The notes below the pieces were generated by a model that saw only the letters and a program-made list of their open reading frames with translations, searched no databases and had not been told where the DNA came from. From Pseudoalteromonas sp. R3 (lineage in GTDB: Bacteria > Pseudomonadota > Gammaproteobacteria > Enterobacterales > Alteromonadaceae): a stretch of 64,000 nucleotides of DNA. Positions 52,582 to 60,870 of this stretch are shown here, piece by piece. The stretch is from the NCBI RefSeq assembly GCF_004014715.1, contig NZ_CP034834.1:1-64000 (forward strand), given 5' to 3'. A program made the translations under genes and the position numbers. Positions within the stretch are counted from its first letter, which is position 1. Every line of letters starts with the position of its first letter.

Positions 52582-55017
52582 TTAGAACTGATAATTTACT
52601 GACAGTTTAACGTTGCGCTCGTTACCTGGTAAGCCCCCAAGGAACAGGGCTTTGCTGTAATAACGCTCGTCTGTCAGGTTCTCAATATTCAGCTGGATCT
52701 GATACTTGTCGCCCTGGTAACGCGCGGCTGCATCCCAGCGTGTATAGCTATCAATGGTTGCGGTTGGCAGGCCAAATGAATCAGAGTTAATAGTACGCTC
52801 ATCGACATAGTTCAGACCCAGGCTGAGGGTCAGGTTTTCCATGACAGTCGCTGGCAGCTGGTAGTTAACCCACGCGCTGGCCATTTTTTCTGGTACGCCC
52901 TTTTTCTGCTCGGAACGTTCCTGTGCGCGGATCTCAATTGCATCTTGCCAAGTGGCGTTCAGATTTAAATCAACCGACTCAGCCAGTGCCAGGTTTAGAT
53001 CGATTTCTATACCTTTTGACTCATCTTCGTCATCATAGAAGTACTGTTGTACAGCCACATTGTACTCAGGGTCTTTTGGATCGTCATTGTACAGAGGGTT
53101 AGTGTAACGCAGGTTAGTGCGACTGGTTTCAAACCATACAATTGAGCCGAGCAAGTCTTCGTCCAATGCTGTAAAGCGAATACCTAAGTCCAGTGATTGT
53201 GATTCTGAATCCGGGCGGTTCGCTTCTTCCGTCTCATCAGACAGTGAGCCTAAAATGCTGTAAGCCGTGCGGCCTTTCGCAACGTTTACAAACGCTGATA
53301 GCTGCGGCAATACCTGATAGTTGATCCCAAAATTATAAGTCATACCCGAATCATCAGAATCCAGTTCTTTGCTGGCTTCTGGCGCACGGTCGCTGCCTTT
53401 ATGCTGATAAGCTTGCTCAATGGCAGAATAGGCAAGTCCGGCACGCACGGTTAATTGATCTGTCAGATACAACACTTCCTGGAAGCTGACGCCGTAGGCA
53501 TCCAGCGATTTGTCGTAATTGCTGCGTAGTGACGGGTCGTAATCCATGATGTCGCCCCTCGCCCAGTTCGGGTTACGAATATCCAGAATATACGGGATTG
53601 CGTTGTCGCCTTTGGCACTGTCGGCATCGTAAACTGACCAACTCTTTAGTGCCATTTCCCGGTTTTCATAGTTTACGCTGACAAGATGTTCACCCATCAC
53701 GCCACCCAGGCTCCAGCCAAGTTGCAGATCGGCAAAGTATTGCCAGGTTTGCTCCTCGGCAACCTGACGGCGGTATTCCTGGCGACGCGCGGCAAAGGGG
53801 TGTAGTTCGCCATCAATAAGTAACGGTGCACGTGGATCGGCATTGATCACGCCGCGACGGTCCCAGTATACATAGTTGTAAGCACCAGTCTGACGGGCAA
53901 ACTCAGAATCATAGCTGCGCCACAGTACTTGTTGAGTCAGGGTCGAGTCATTGTTGATATGCCAGTCATGGCGCAGTTTAATGCGCAGCTCTTCACCTTC
54001 GTTTGGTTTAGACAAAGGCGAGATCAGGTTGCCATCGCCCAGGTTGTAAGGCTTAAGGCCATCACTGGACAGAACTGAAGCGGCAAGCTGTTCACGTTGC
54101 TGTGCTGTCAGTTGAACGCCCAGATAGTTTGTACCATCGTCATCCAGTTTGGCATCGTTTGGCAGATCAGCTCCGCTCAGGTTACCTGGCGTACCACTGG
54201 TGCTATCCCAGTTCATGATTCTGACCGGATCACCAATTGAATCGATTTGCAGCGCATCGTCGATATAAGCAGTTGAAAGCAGAAGCTTATGGCTGGCGTT
54301 TACATCAAAGCTCAGGCTGGCATACACTTCGTCTCTGTCTGATTGCAGGTCGCGATAACCGTCACTACGTTCGTGGTTCGTTACCAGGCGATAAGCCCAT
54401 TGAGCGTTCAGACCTCCAGTGGCATCAAAGCCAATGCCATAGCTGTTCCAGCTGCCTACTTTGGCACTGATTTCAATAGCTTCCTGTTGCTGAGGCTTTT
54501 TCTCAACCAGATTGATCACACCTCCTGCAGCACCGATACCATAAAGACCTGTTGCCGGACCTTTTAGGACTTCAATGCTCTCAATATTGGTCATGGAGCG
54601 GGTCGGGTTAAAGTTGTTGCCTAAGTCTGCACCACCGTACATACCGTCGTAGGTGTAGTTCACACCCAGGCCACGTACTGTCAGGTTGTCACCAATCCCA
54701 TAGTTGTTACCGGCTTGCCCCAGGCCACTGACGTTACGCAGTGCTTCTTGTAGCGTGGTGGCGTTTTGTGCTTTGAGCAGCTCTTTATCAACAACCACAA
54801 TGGCTGCAGGTGTTTGCATTAATGCCATGTTTGACTTGGTGGCTGTGCCTGATTCCAGGATCAGCTTATTGTGTTTACCATATACACTAATTTTTTCGAT
54901 GTTTTCATCAGCGTTTTGAGCAAAAGCACCTGTGCTGCTCACCGCGGCACCTAACAGGGCGATTTTAACGGCATTGGCCAATAGATTTGGTGAATTCTTT
55001 GAGCGAGAGAATTGCAT
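52582..55017 (-). CDS. TonB-dependent siderophore receptor
   Basis: 811 residues from ATG 55017, chosen because GGAG precedes it, a signal peptide follows (MQFSRSKNSPN to GAFAQ), and the longer frame to 55098 would run through the promoter. TonB-box-like region IEKISVYG about 43-50; plug domain with LQEALRNVSGLGQAG, GIGDNLTVRGLG and IESIEVLKGPATGLYG; beta-barrel ending NVKLSVNYQF with terminal Phe. The pattern is that of FhuE/FoxA/FpvA-type ferric siderophore receptors. A Fur-like site covers the -35 element, indicating iron repression. The siderophore itself is unknown and no biosynthesis genes lie nearby. The neighbouring WYL regulator gene may be unrelated. Confidence 0.92.
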   Translation of the reverse strand: MQFSRSKNSPNLLANAVKIALLGAAVSSTGAFAQNADENIEKISVYGKHNKLILESGTATKSNMALMQTPAAIVVVDKELLKAQNATTLQEALRNVSGLGQAGNNYGIGDNLTVRGLGVNYTYDGMYGGADLGNNFNPTRSMTNIESIEVLKGPATGLYGIGAAGGVINLVEKKPQQQEAIEISAKVGSWNSYGIGFDATGGLNAQWAYRLVTNHERSDGYRDLQSDRDEVYASLSFDVNASHKLLLSTAYIDDALQIDSIGDPVRIMNWDSTSGTPGNLSGADLPNDAKLDDDGTNYLGVQLTAQQREQLAASVLSSDGLKPYNLGDGNLISPLSKPNEGEELRIKLRHDWHINNDSTLTQQVLWRSYDSEFARQTGAYNYVYWDRRGVINADPRAPLLIDGELHPFAARRQEYRRQVAEEQTWQYFADLQLGWSLGGVMGEHLVSVNYENREMALKSWSVYDADSAKGDNAIPYILDIRNPNWARGDIMDYDPSLRSNYDKSLDAYGVSFQEVLYLTDQLTVRAGLAYSAIEQAYQHKGSDRAPEASKELDSDDSGMTYNFGINYQVLPQLSAFVNVAKGRTAYSILGSLSDETEEANRPDSESQSLDLGIRFTALDEDLLGSIVWFETSRTNLRYTNPLYNDDPKDPEYNVAVQQYFYDDEDESKGIEIDLNLALAESVDLNLNATWQDAIEIRAQERSEQKKGVPEKMASAWVNYQLPATVMENLTLSLGLNYVDERTINSDSFGLPTATIDSYTRWDAAARYQGDKYQIQLNIENLTDERYYSKALFLGGLPGNERNVKLSVNYQF

Positions 55018-55069
55018 TTTACACTCCATACAACTAAGGAACCCGGCATCGGGACTGCAGAGGGAGCGC

Positions 55070-55104
55070 ATACTAACAGTGATTTTAAATGATAACAACT
55101 CTCA
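55070..55104 (-). promoter_or_regulatory. Fur-box-like site overlapping the receptor promoter
   Basis: On the minus strand TGAGAGTTGTTATCA (55090-55104) resembles the 7-1-7 Fur consensus. It includes TTGTTA as -35 (55093-55098), with TAGTAT as -10 (55070-55075) 17 bases downstream. The receptor ATG is at 55017. Repression by iron-bound Fur is inferred from similarity and gene function. Confidence 0.6.
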
Positions 55105-55277
55105 TTTGCGTTTAATAAATGTTGCTTGTGTGGCGAATTATTTGATCTGGTTTACCTACTGAGAATGAATTATTGATAATTTATTAAATAAAAACAATCG
55201 GCTAAAAAAAGTACACAGCTCGGATGAGTACAAATCGCTGTGCATAAAGGCGACAAGCGTTAACACAACAACTAACT

Positions 55278-55988
55278 TTAAGGACCGCTTTCGTCGCTTT
55301 GTTCCTGATATTTTGCCTTGACCAGCGCAATATAGTGCTGCATATTTTTGTGCTCACTGAGCACAAAAGGCTGAGTGAGCAGGGTAATATCACACACCCG
55401 GTCGAGTCGGAATTCACGGTAATCATTGCGCAAAAGGCAATGGCCAATAATGGTCCACTTACCACCCCAATACACTAGCCCGAGGGGCTCGATATCCCGT
55501 TCGCTAAAAGCGTCTTTTGCATCTTTATATTGCAACCTGACCAGACGTTTCTGAACGACTGCTTCACGGAGTGTACTGCTAAACCTTTGATGATCCTCTG
55601 TGTGGCCAAAGCTTGCTGCCACATAGGGAAAGTCGTCTATCTGTTGTTTGAGGTGTTCGGGCAGTGCAGCCTCAATTTTAGCCATAGCACTGCTGGCGTG
55701 TTCAGATAAGACCGGATCTGTCCAGGCACTGGCCATACGTGTACCTAACAGCAGGGATTGCAGCTCTGCGAGGGTAAACATCATGGGGGGCAGGTCGCAC
55801 TGGGCTATCAGGTAACCAATGCCAGCTTCACCTTCTATTGGGACGCCAGAACTTTGCAGGTGCTGGATATCACGGTAGATGGTGCGTTCTGATACGTTGA
55901 GTCGTTCGGCAAGTTGCTTGGCGGTAATGGCCAGACGCCGGCTTTTAAGCAGGTTTACCAGCTGAAATAATCGTTCAGACTTGTGCAA
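55278..55988 (-). CDS. YafY/DeoR-type transcriptional regulator with WYL domain
   Basis: 236 residues from TTG 55988. An N-terminal winged helix-turn-helix (about 3-60) holds ITAKQLAERLNVSERTIYRDI, followed by YafY-like helices, a WYL domain (about 135-225) with RLVRLQYKDA and LVYWGGKWTIIGHC, and a short C-terminal tail. GGAG lies 6 bases before the TTG; the longer frame to ATG 56027 would pass through a terminator hairpin, so it is not preferred. WYL domains bind nucleic acid or small ligands. It lies downstream of the ABM-like gene on the same strand and may regulate it, or the iron receptor; target unknown. Confidence 0.85.
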   Translation of the reverse strand: MHKSERLFQLVNLLKSRRLAITAKQLAERLNVSERTIYRDIQHLQSSGVPIEGEAGIGYLIAQCDLPPMMFTLAELQSLLLGTRMASAWTDPVLSEHASSAMAKIEAALPEHLKQQIDDFPYVAASFGHTEDHQRFSSTLREAVVQKRLVRLQYKDAKDAFSERDIEPLGLVYWGGKWTIIGHCLLRNDYREFRLDRVCDITLLTQPFVLSEHKNMQHYIALVKAKYQEQSDESGP

Positions 55989-55999
55989 GGTGATCTCCA

Positions 56000-56024
56000 A
56001 AGACAAACCGGGGCAAGGCCCCGG
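56000..56024 (-). terminator. Rho-independent terminator of the ABM-like gene
   Basis: CCGGGGC and GCCCCGG (56008-56024 overall, 3-base loop) are followed on the minus strand by TTTGTCTTT. It lies about 20 bases past the stop and before the WYL regulator start. Confidence 0.75.
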
Positions 56025-56044
56025 CATTGAAAAGCCTGGTCAGG

Positions 56045-56362
56045 TTACTCACTGCAAGGGGTTTGTGCAACCGCTTCAGTCAGAGTTAATGATAAGCTAT
56101 CTTTGTCAATTAGTGCGGCAAACTGCTGACAAACCGGCTCATGCTCGAAAGCTGCTTGCACGCGCTGGGCATCTTCGAGTGTATTCCAGTACACAATGTC
56201 AGTATAGATGCCGCTTTGTGCATGCTTTGACACAGAGCGATACAAAAGGCCTGGCTGCTCCTGTAGATATGCCATAAACTCTTCATTCTGCTTTAAAAAA
56301 TCTGCTTCAGTAACGCCGTTGGCCAATTTGAATGTTGCGATTTCGATGCTGTTAGTACTCAT
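56045..56362 (-). CDS. Antibiotic-biosynthesis-monooxygenase (ABM)-like dimeric alpha-beta barrel protein
   Basis: 105 residues from ATG 56362, chosen because AAGGAG lies 8 bases upstream; the frame extends to 56401. A ferredoxin-like small protein with IEIATFKLANGVTEADFLKQ, then LQEQPGLLYRSVSKH and IYTDIVYWNTLEDAQRV, the usual ABM order. Family members are heme oxygenase-like, quinone monooxygenase or simply binding proteins; no catalytic set is recognised, so function remains open. It lies upstream of the WYL regulator, with a terminator between them, and divergent from the LysE exporter gene across about 225 bases. Confidence 0.75.
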   Translation of the reverse strand: MSTNSIEIATFKLANGVTEADFLKQNEEFMAYLQEQPGLLYRSVSKHAQSGIYTDIVYWNTLEDAQRVQAAFEHEPVCQQFAALIDKDSLSLTLTEAVAQTPCSE

Positions 56363-56588
56363 GTTTTTGTCTCCTTGTTTAAGTTGGTGACAGTAAAACA
56401 TGGTGGTTTGTCAGGGAGTGTCAGTAGGGCAGTCGGTGGTGCGAGTAAATAATAGAATTACACTCAAAGACAGATGGTGAATGAATGGAACAGGGGGGTG
56501 TTGAATGTGGTATATGGAAAACTTAAAGCGTTGGCCCGCTCTTTGTCCTCGGTTAGAATAAGCGCTTTTTAATGTGCGGGGAAGTGTG

Positions 56589-57209
56589 ATGGAATTAACA
56601 GCCTGGTTAAGTTTGGCGTTTATATGTTGTGTTGGGGCTATGTCTCCCGGACCAAGTTTAGCGGTTGTGTTACGTTATAGCCTGTATCACAGTGCCCAGC
56701 ACGGGATAGTTGCGAGCTTGTCTCACGGCTTAGGGGTAGGGATTTACGCCAGTTTATCTTTGCTTGGCCTGGCCAGTTTAATTGAGCAATTTCCCTTGGT
56801 TTATCAGGGGTTGGTGTATGCCGGTGCGGTGTATCTTGCGTATATGGGGTATAAGATCCTCAGTAGTAACAGCAGTGGGATTAAAGTGGCTAAGGAACAT
56901 GATGCAAAAAGTTACCTAGCTGCGGCAAAAGATGGTTTTGCCATTGCCTTTTTAAACCCCAAGTTGGCCATTTTTTTCCTGGCACTGTTTTCTCAATTTA
57001 TTGACCCTGAAACACTCACACTGCAAACGGCTGTGATCATGTGTATGACAGTTCTGGTAATAGATGCGCTTTGGTATTTCTTTGTGTCTGTTGTTACGGC
57101 CTCTGCCAGAGAGCGGTTCGATCTGACTGCAAAACAGGCCATCATTGATAAGCTGCTTGGTTGTGCGTTTTTATTGCTTGCAGCCAGAGTTGTTTACCAG
57201 ACTTTCTAA
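56589..57209 (+). CDS. LysE/RhtB-family amino-acid exporter
   Basis: 206 residues from ATG 56589, with GGGGAAG just upstream. Six hydrophobic segments. The N-terminal signature GAMSPGPSLAVVLRYSL matches the family's SPGPN-like motif, followed by GIVASLSHGLGVGIY and a middle DGFAIAFLNPKLAIFFLALFS helix. Exports amino acids or derivatives across the inner membrane; substrate not predictable. It ends 3 bases before the convergent hypothetical gene. Length is typical. Confidence 0.9.
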   Translation: MELTAWLSLAFICCVGAMSPGPSLAVVLRYSLYHSAQHGIVASLSHGLGVGIYASLSLLGLASLIEQFPLVYQGLVYAGAVYLAYMGYKILSSNSSGIKVAKEHDAKSYLAAAKDGFAIAFLNPKLAIFFLALFSQFIDPETLTLQTAVIMCMTVLVIDALWYFFVSVVTASARERFDLTAKQAIIDKLLGCAFLLLAARVVYQTF

Positions 57210-57212
57210 ACT

Positions 57213-57866
57213 CTATTGCCAGCCATGTTTTCGGACATAGTTACTGACAACAAAGACCTTTAGGGTCGGGCTGGCGACCGTGTAGTGGTCGAACTTGAGT
57301 GCCAGTCGGTAATCACCGCGACTGGCAACAGAAGCTATATCGACGCGAATGAACTGAGCATTTGGTAGCATCAGACTCGCTCCTTGCTCAGCAAACAGGT
57401 CTTGGTAGGCGGATGCGTTGAGTGGAAAAGTCTTGATACAGGCGCCTGTCAGAGACAATGAGTCAACATGAAACGAAGCGTGAGGGAAGTTTAACATCAG
57501 CCTGACAGGTGGGTAAGGCGTAAACCGCCAGCTGCGAGGCATACCATGTCCTTCTACGATATGGGGTAAATCATCAATAATAGACAACAGTGTTTGATGG
57601 TCCGGATGCCATTTGCTTGGAGTACGGTTGAGTGACTTAAGCTCAGGCTGAGTGGGAAACTCAAGAATATTTGCAGCGCGTAAATGTGTATCGAACAGAC
57701 GTTCGGTTTGAGCGTAACTCGCTTCATGTTGAGCCAGCTCTTCTAATAAGTCACTGGTAAAAGCTTCAAGCTCATTACATAAGTTAGTATGCGCCTGAAG
57801 TAAATCAAACTGAGACGTTTCAACGACCTGATGAATGTAGTCCAGCTCATCTTGTGTCAAATCCAT
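57213..57866 (-). CDS. Hypothetical protein, possibly with a degenerate PilZ-like domain
   Basis: 217 residues from ATG 57866, with GGTGAT upstream; the frame is open to GTG 57878. Residues 1-75 are helical (DLTQDELDYIHQVVETSQFD). The C-terminal half has a beta-rich segment with FHVDSLSLTGACIKTFPL and VDIASVASRGDYRLALKF, somewhat like PilZ D/NxSxxG, but no R-x-x-x-R motif is visible, so c-di-GMP binding is doubtful. No signal peptide. Located between the exporter and the MocR gene with 34 bases to the latter's stop; it is downstream of that gene on the same strand. Confidence 0.55.
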   Translation of the reverse strand: MDLTQDELDYIHQVVETSQFDLLQAHTNLCNELEAFTSDLLEELAQHEASYAQTERLFDTHLRAANILEFPTQPELKSLNRTPSKWHPDHQTLLSIIDDLPHIVEGHGMPRSWRFTPYPPVRLMLNFPHASFHVDSLSLTGACIKTFPLNASAYQDLFAEQGASLMLPNAQFIRVDIASVASRGDYRLALKFDHYTVASPTLKVFVVSNYVRKHGWQ

Positions 57867-57900
57867 GATAGTAATCACCGCGTAATTCGTAGTTTAAAAA

Positions 57901-59330
57901 TCATACAATTTTTGTACCAGTTTTAGCTTCATTATTGACTGATTTCTTACGCTGAAGACGAGAGGCGGTGTGTGCGAGTTTTGTAAGCTGTGCTTCTATC
58001 TCCGTACGGATACACTGTCCGAAATTAAGGCGGATATAGTTTTGATACAGAGAGGTTGTAGAAAAGGCATCACCACACAGGATATATATCCGTTCTTCTG
58101 TAAGTTGTTTTTGCAGCTGTTTGGTATCGACTCCGGGTAGTTCAAACCAGAGTACCAGCCCTCCATGTGGGCGATTTACCTTAACCTTATCAGGTAATAA
58201 CCTGGTTAGTAGCTGTATGTACTGATTGCACTGCGACGCAAGTTTGCTATTGAGCTTTTTAAGGTAGCGGGCATAGTGTCCCCGGCTTATGTAGTCAGCC
58301 AGAGCCAGCTGGAGCGGACGGTTACACCCCAAAGAGCGAATTCGGATCAAGTCGCTATACGCTTGATGGAAACGTCCGGGGGCACACCAACCAAGGCGCA
58401 GCCCTGGCGCCAGCGTTTTAGAAATACTACTACACCAGATCACCCAGCCATCCGCATCAAAATGTTTGATAGGCAAGGGGTGGTGCCAGTATGGCACAGC
58501 TCGCGATATACATCGTCTTCAATGATGGGAATTTGATAATTGCTGGCCATGTTTGCCAGTGACGCTTTTTGCTGAGTGCTGAGGCTGTGACCCGTTGGGT
58601 TTTGGAAGTTGGCACTGATCAGGCAGGCTGCGACCTGATGCCGGGCCATCGCATGTTCCAGCTGAACCAGATCGATACCATCGCGATGGCTGGGTATCTC
58701 AAGTACTTGCCTGCCCATTACGCTGAGCATATCAAGCAAACCTGTATAGCATGGAGATGGTACAGCAACGACATCTTGTTCTTTGGTGGTTAACTCAAGT
58801 GCCGTTTTAACGCCATCCAGACACCCCTGAGTGATGACTAACTCCTGCGTATGTATCGAAAAACCCTGTGTTTTCAGGTGTTCTGACAGCGCCTGCCGAA
58901 ATACGTGTTCACCTAGCGGGTCGCCGTAGTTGAACAATGTATGCTCGCTTCGCATAGTCCTCGCCAGTGACGCACGCAGTTGTTGCGAGTCTATCAGGGT
59001 TGGGTCAAGTTGTGCTGTTGCAAAACCCGTTCTGAGCCGGCGGGGAGGGGTTTTGGGTAAAGCGCATACCCTGGCATTAAACTGGGCGTATTCAATGTCA
59101 GGGGTGTTTTTTGGGTTAAAACAGCAGAAAAAACCACGTTTGGGGTCTGCTGTTATGTAGCCCAGAGACTCAAGGTATCGATAGCACGCAAGTGCAGTGG
59201 TGATACTGACCTGATACAAGGCACTTAGCTGGCGCAAAGACGGGAGCGGCTTATGGAACTGATATTCACCCGCTTCGATAGCGGTGATAAATTGCCCGGC
59301 AAGGGTTTTATATTTTGCTTGCTTTGCCAT
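57901..59330 (-). pseudogene. Frameshifted MocR-type (GntR-aminotransferase) regulator, about 476 residues if repaired
   Basis: The N-terminal frame (59330 to about 58480) has a GntR-type winged helix (LPSLRQLSALYQVSITTALACY) joined to a fold-type-I aminotransferase. The C-terminal frame (57901-58497) continues with CSSISKTLAPGLRLGW, containing the PLP Lys. They connect if one T is restored in a CCCCTT run (plus-strand 58475-58480), giving TGTTP-LPIKHFDADGW. Length is one base short of a codon multiple. MocR regulators respond to PLP or amine substrates and typically control a divergent gene; the decarboxylase gene starts 86 bases away. A sequencing error is more likely than decay. Confidence 0.85.
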
Positions 59331-59416
59331 CTGTTATCTAAAAAATTTAATTTTCTGTATCTGTTCTCTTTTTTCTAACACGTTAAGGTGTACGGGTAAA
59401 GTCAAAAGGAGTCATT

Positions 59417-60792
59417 ATGCAGTCACTATCATTACCCACCTATGCACAGATGCTCGAAGCGCTGGAGCACGAATGCAAAGCATTCAATATGTCGCTAGAT
59501 AAACGGCGGGTAAGCAATCCGCTATCCAGCCTGAAAAATCGGTCGCTTTTCAACGAGCCTGCTGGATTTGAGGTGTTCAGGCAAATTTTCAGCACGGACA
59601 TCGCGCCACAACTGTCTGCCAGCAACGGAGGGCGTTACTGGGGATTCGTGACAGGCGGTGCAAATCCTGTGGCAACATATGCTGACTGGCTTGTCACACT
59701 GTACAATCAGAATGTGTCCAAAGGGGGGATTCGGTAGCAAGCGACGTTGAGCGTCAGGCCATCGAGTGGCTAGTATCACTGTTTGAATTACCCGCTGTAT
59801 TCGAGGGAGTTATGACCACGGGAGCCACCGCTGCTAATGTACTTGGGGCGATGACGGCCCGGCAATATGCAGGAAGCTTGCAGGGGATTGATGTGGCAAA
59901 AGCGGGCTGTAAAGACTTGGACTGCACTGTGTTCTCGGCGACGCCACATGCCAGTATGGTAAAGGCGCTCGGACTGGCCGGTTTTGGTCAGGATACCTGG
60001 GTGAAAGTCGCTTGCCAAAGCGGTACAGAAGCTATGGATACTCAGGAGCTCGCGTCAAAGCTCAGTGAATGCACGAGTCGGGGAAAGGTCGTGATCGCCA
60101 GCGCAGCCACAGTGACCGGTACAGATTTTGACGATTTGCTCACGGTGGCACAACTATGCCGTGAACATCAGGCCTGGTTGCACGTAGATGGCGCGTTTGG
60201 CATCTTCGAGCGTCTTGTAAAAGGCGCTGCTGGCAAAACTCAGGGCATTGAACTGGCAGACAGTATCACGCTTGATTGCCATAAATGGTTAAACGTGCCG
60301 TACGACTGCGGGGTGTTCCTTACGCGTCACCCGCAAACCCTGTTTGAGACTTGTAATGTTGATGCGCCCTATCTGGCCAATGATGACCAGGCGCGACCTT
60401 TCATGTCACTGGGTATCGAAAATTCCAGGCGGTTTCGAGCATTGCCTGTCTGGGCGACGTTACTAGCCTATGGCAAACAAGGCATAAAAGCGCAGATCCA
60501 ACGCAATATCGCCCAAGCCAGTGCGTTGGCCAATTGGATTGCTGCATCGTCAGAGTATGAGTTACTTAAGCCATGCAGCCTCAATGTTGTGCTGTTTTCT
60601 GCAAGTGCCTCAAATAAGTATGATACACAGTCATTACTGGCGCAGTTAAATGAGGCTGGTCAGGTCTTTATGACGCCCGGGATATGGCAGGGTAGCGCCG
60701 CGATCCGTTGTGCTTTTAGCAATTGGCGTACTGAGCAGGCGGATGTCGAGCTGGCTATTTTGGAGCTAGCCAGATTAGCAGAGGGAGCTTAA
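59417..60792 (+). pseudogene. Frameshifted PLP-dependent (group II) decarboxylase, about 458 residues if repaired
   Basis: The N-terminal frame (59417-59737) and the C-terminal frame (in frame from before 59812) join if a G is restored in the run at 59725-59730, giving KGGDSVASDVERQAIEW. Motifs: YWGFVTGGANPVATYAD, MTTGATAANVLGAM, HVDGAFG and DCHKWLNVPYDCG, where the Lys (about 290) forms the internal aldimine. AAAGGAG precedes the ATG. Family members decarboxylate aromatic or acidic amino acids, or 2,4-diaminobutyrate; the substrate is unresolved. Likely regulated by the divergent MocR gene. The break is one missing base. Confidence 0.85.
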
Positions 60793-60832
60793 CTGAGCCA
60801 TCAGATTGATGCTCAACCGATTGTAGAGGTAA

Positions 60833-60859
60833 TGCGACCCTGCTGGTTACAGGGTCGCA
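60833..60859. terminator. Hairpin between convergent decarboxylase and surface-protein genes
   Basis: A 10-base arm (60833-60842) pairs exactly with 60850-60859, with a 7-base loop. It is GC-rich, between two convergent stops, without a strong T-run. Confidence 0.5.
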
Positions 60860-60870
60860 GTAAGGTCAGG

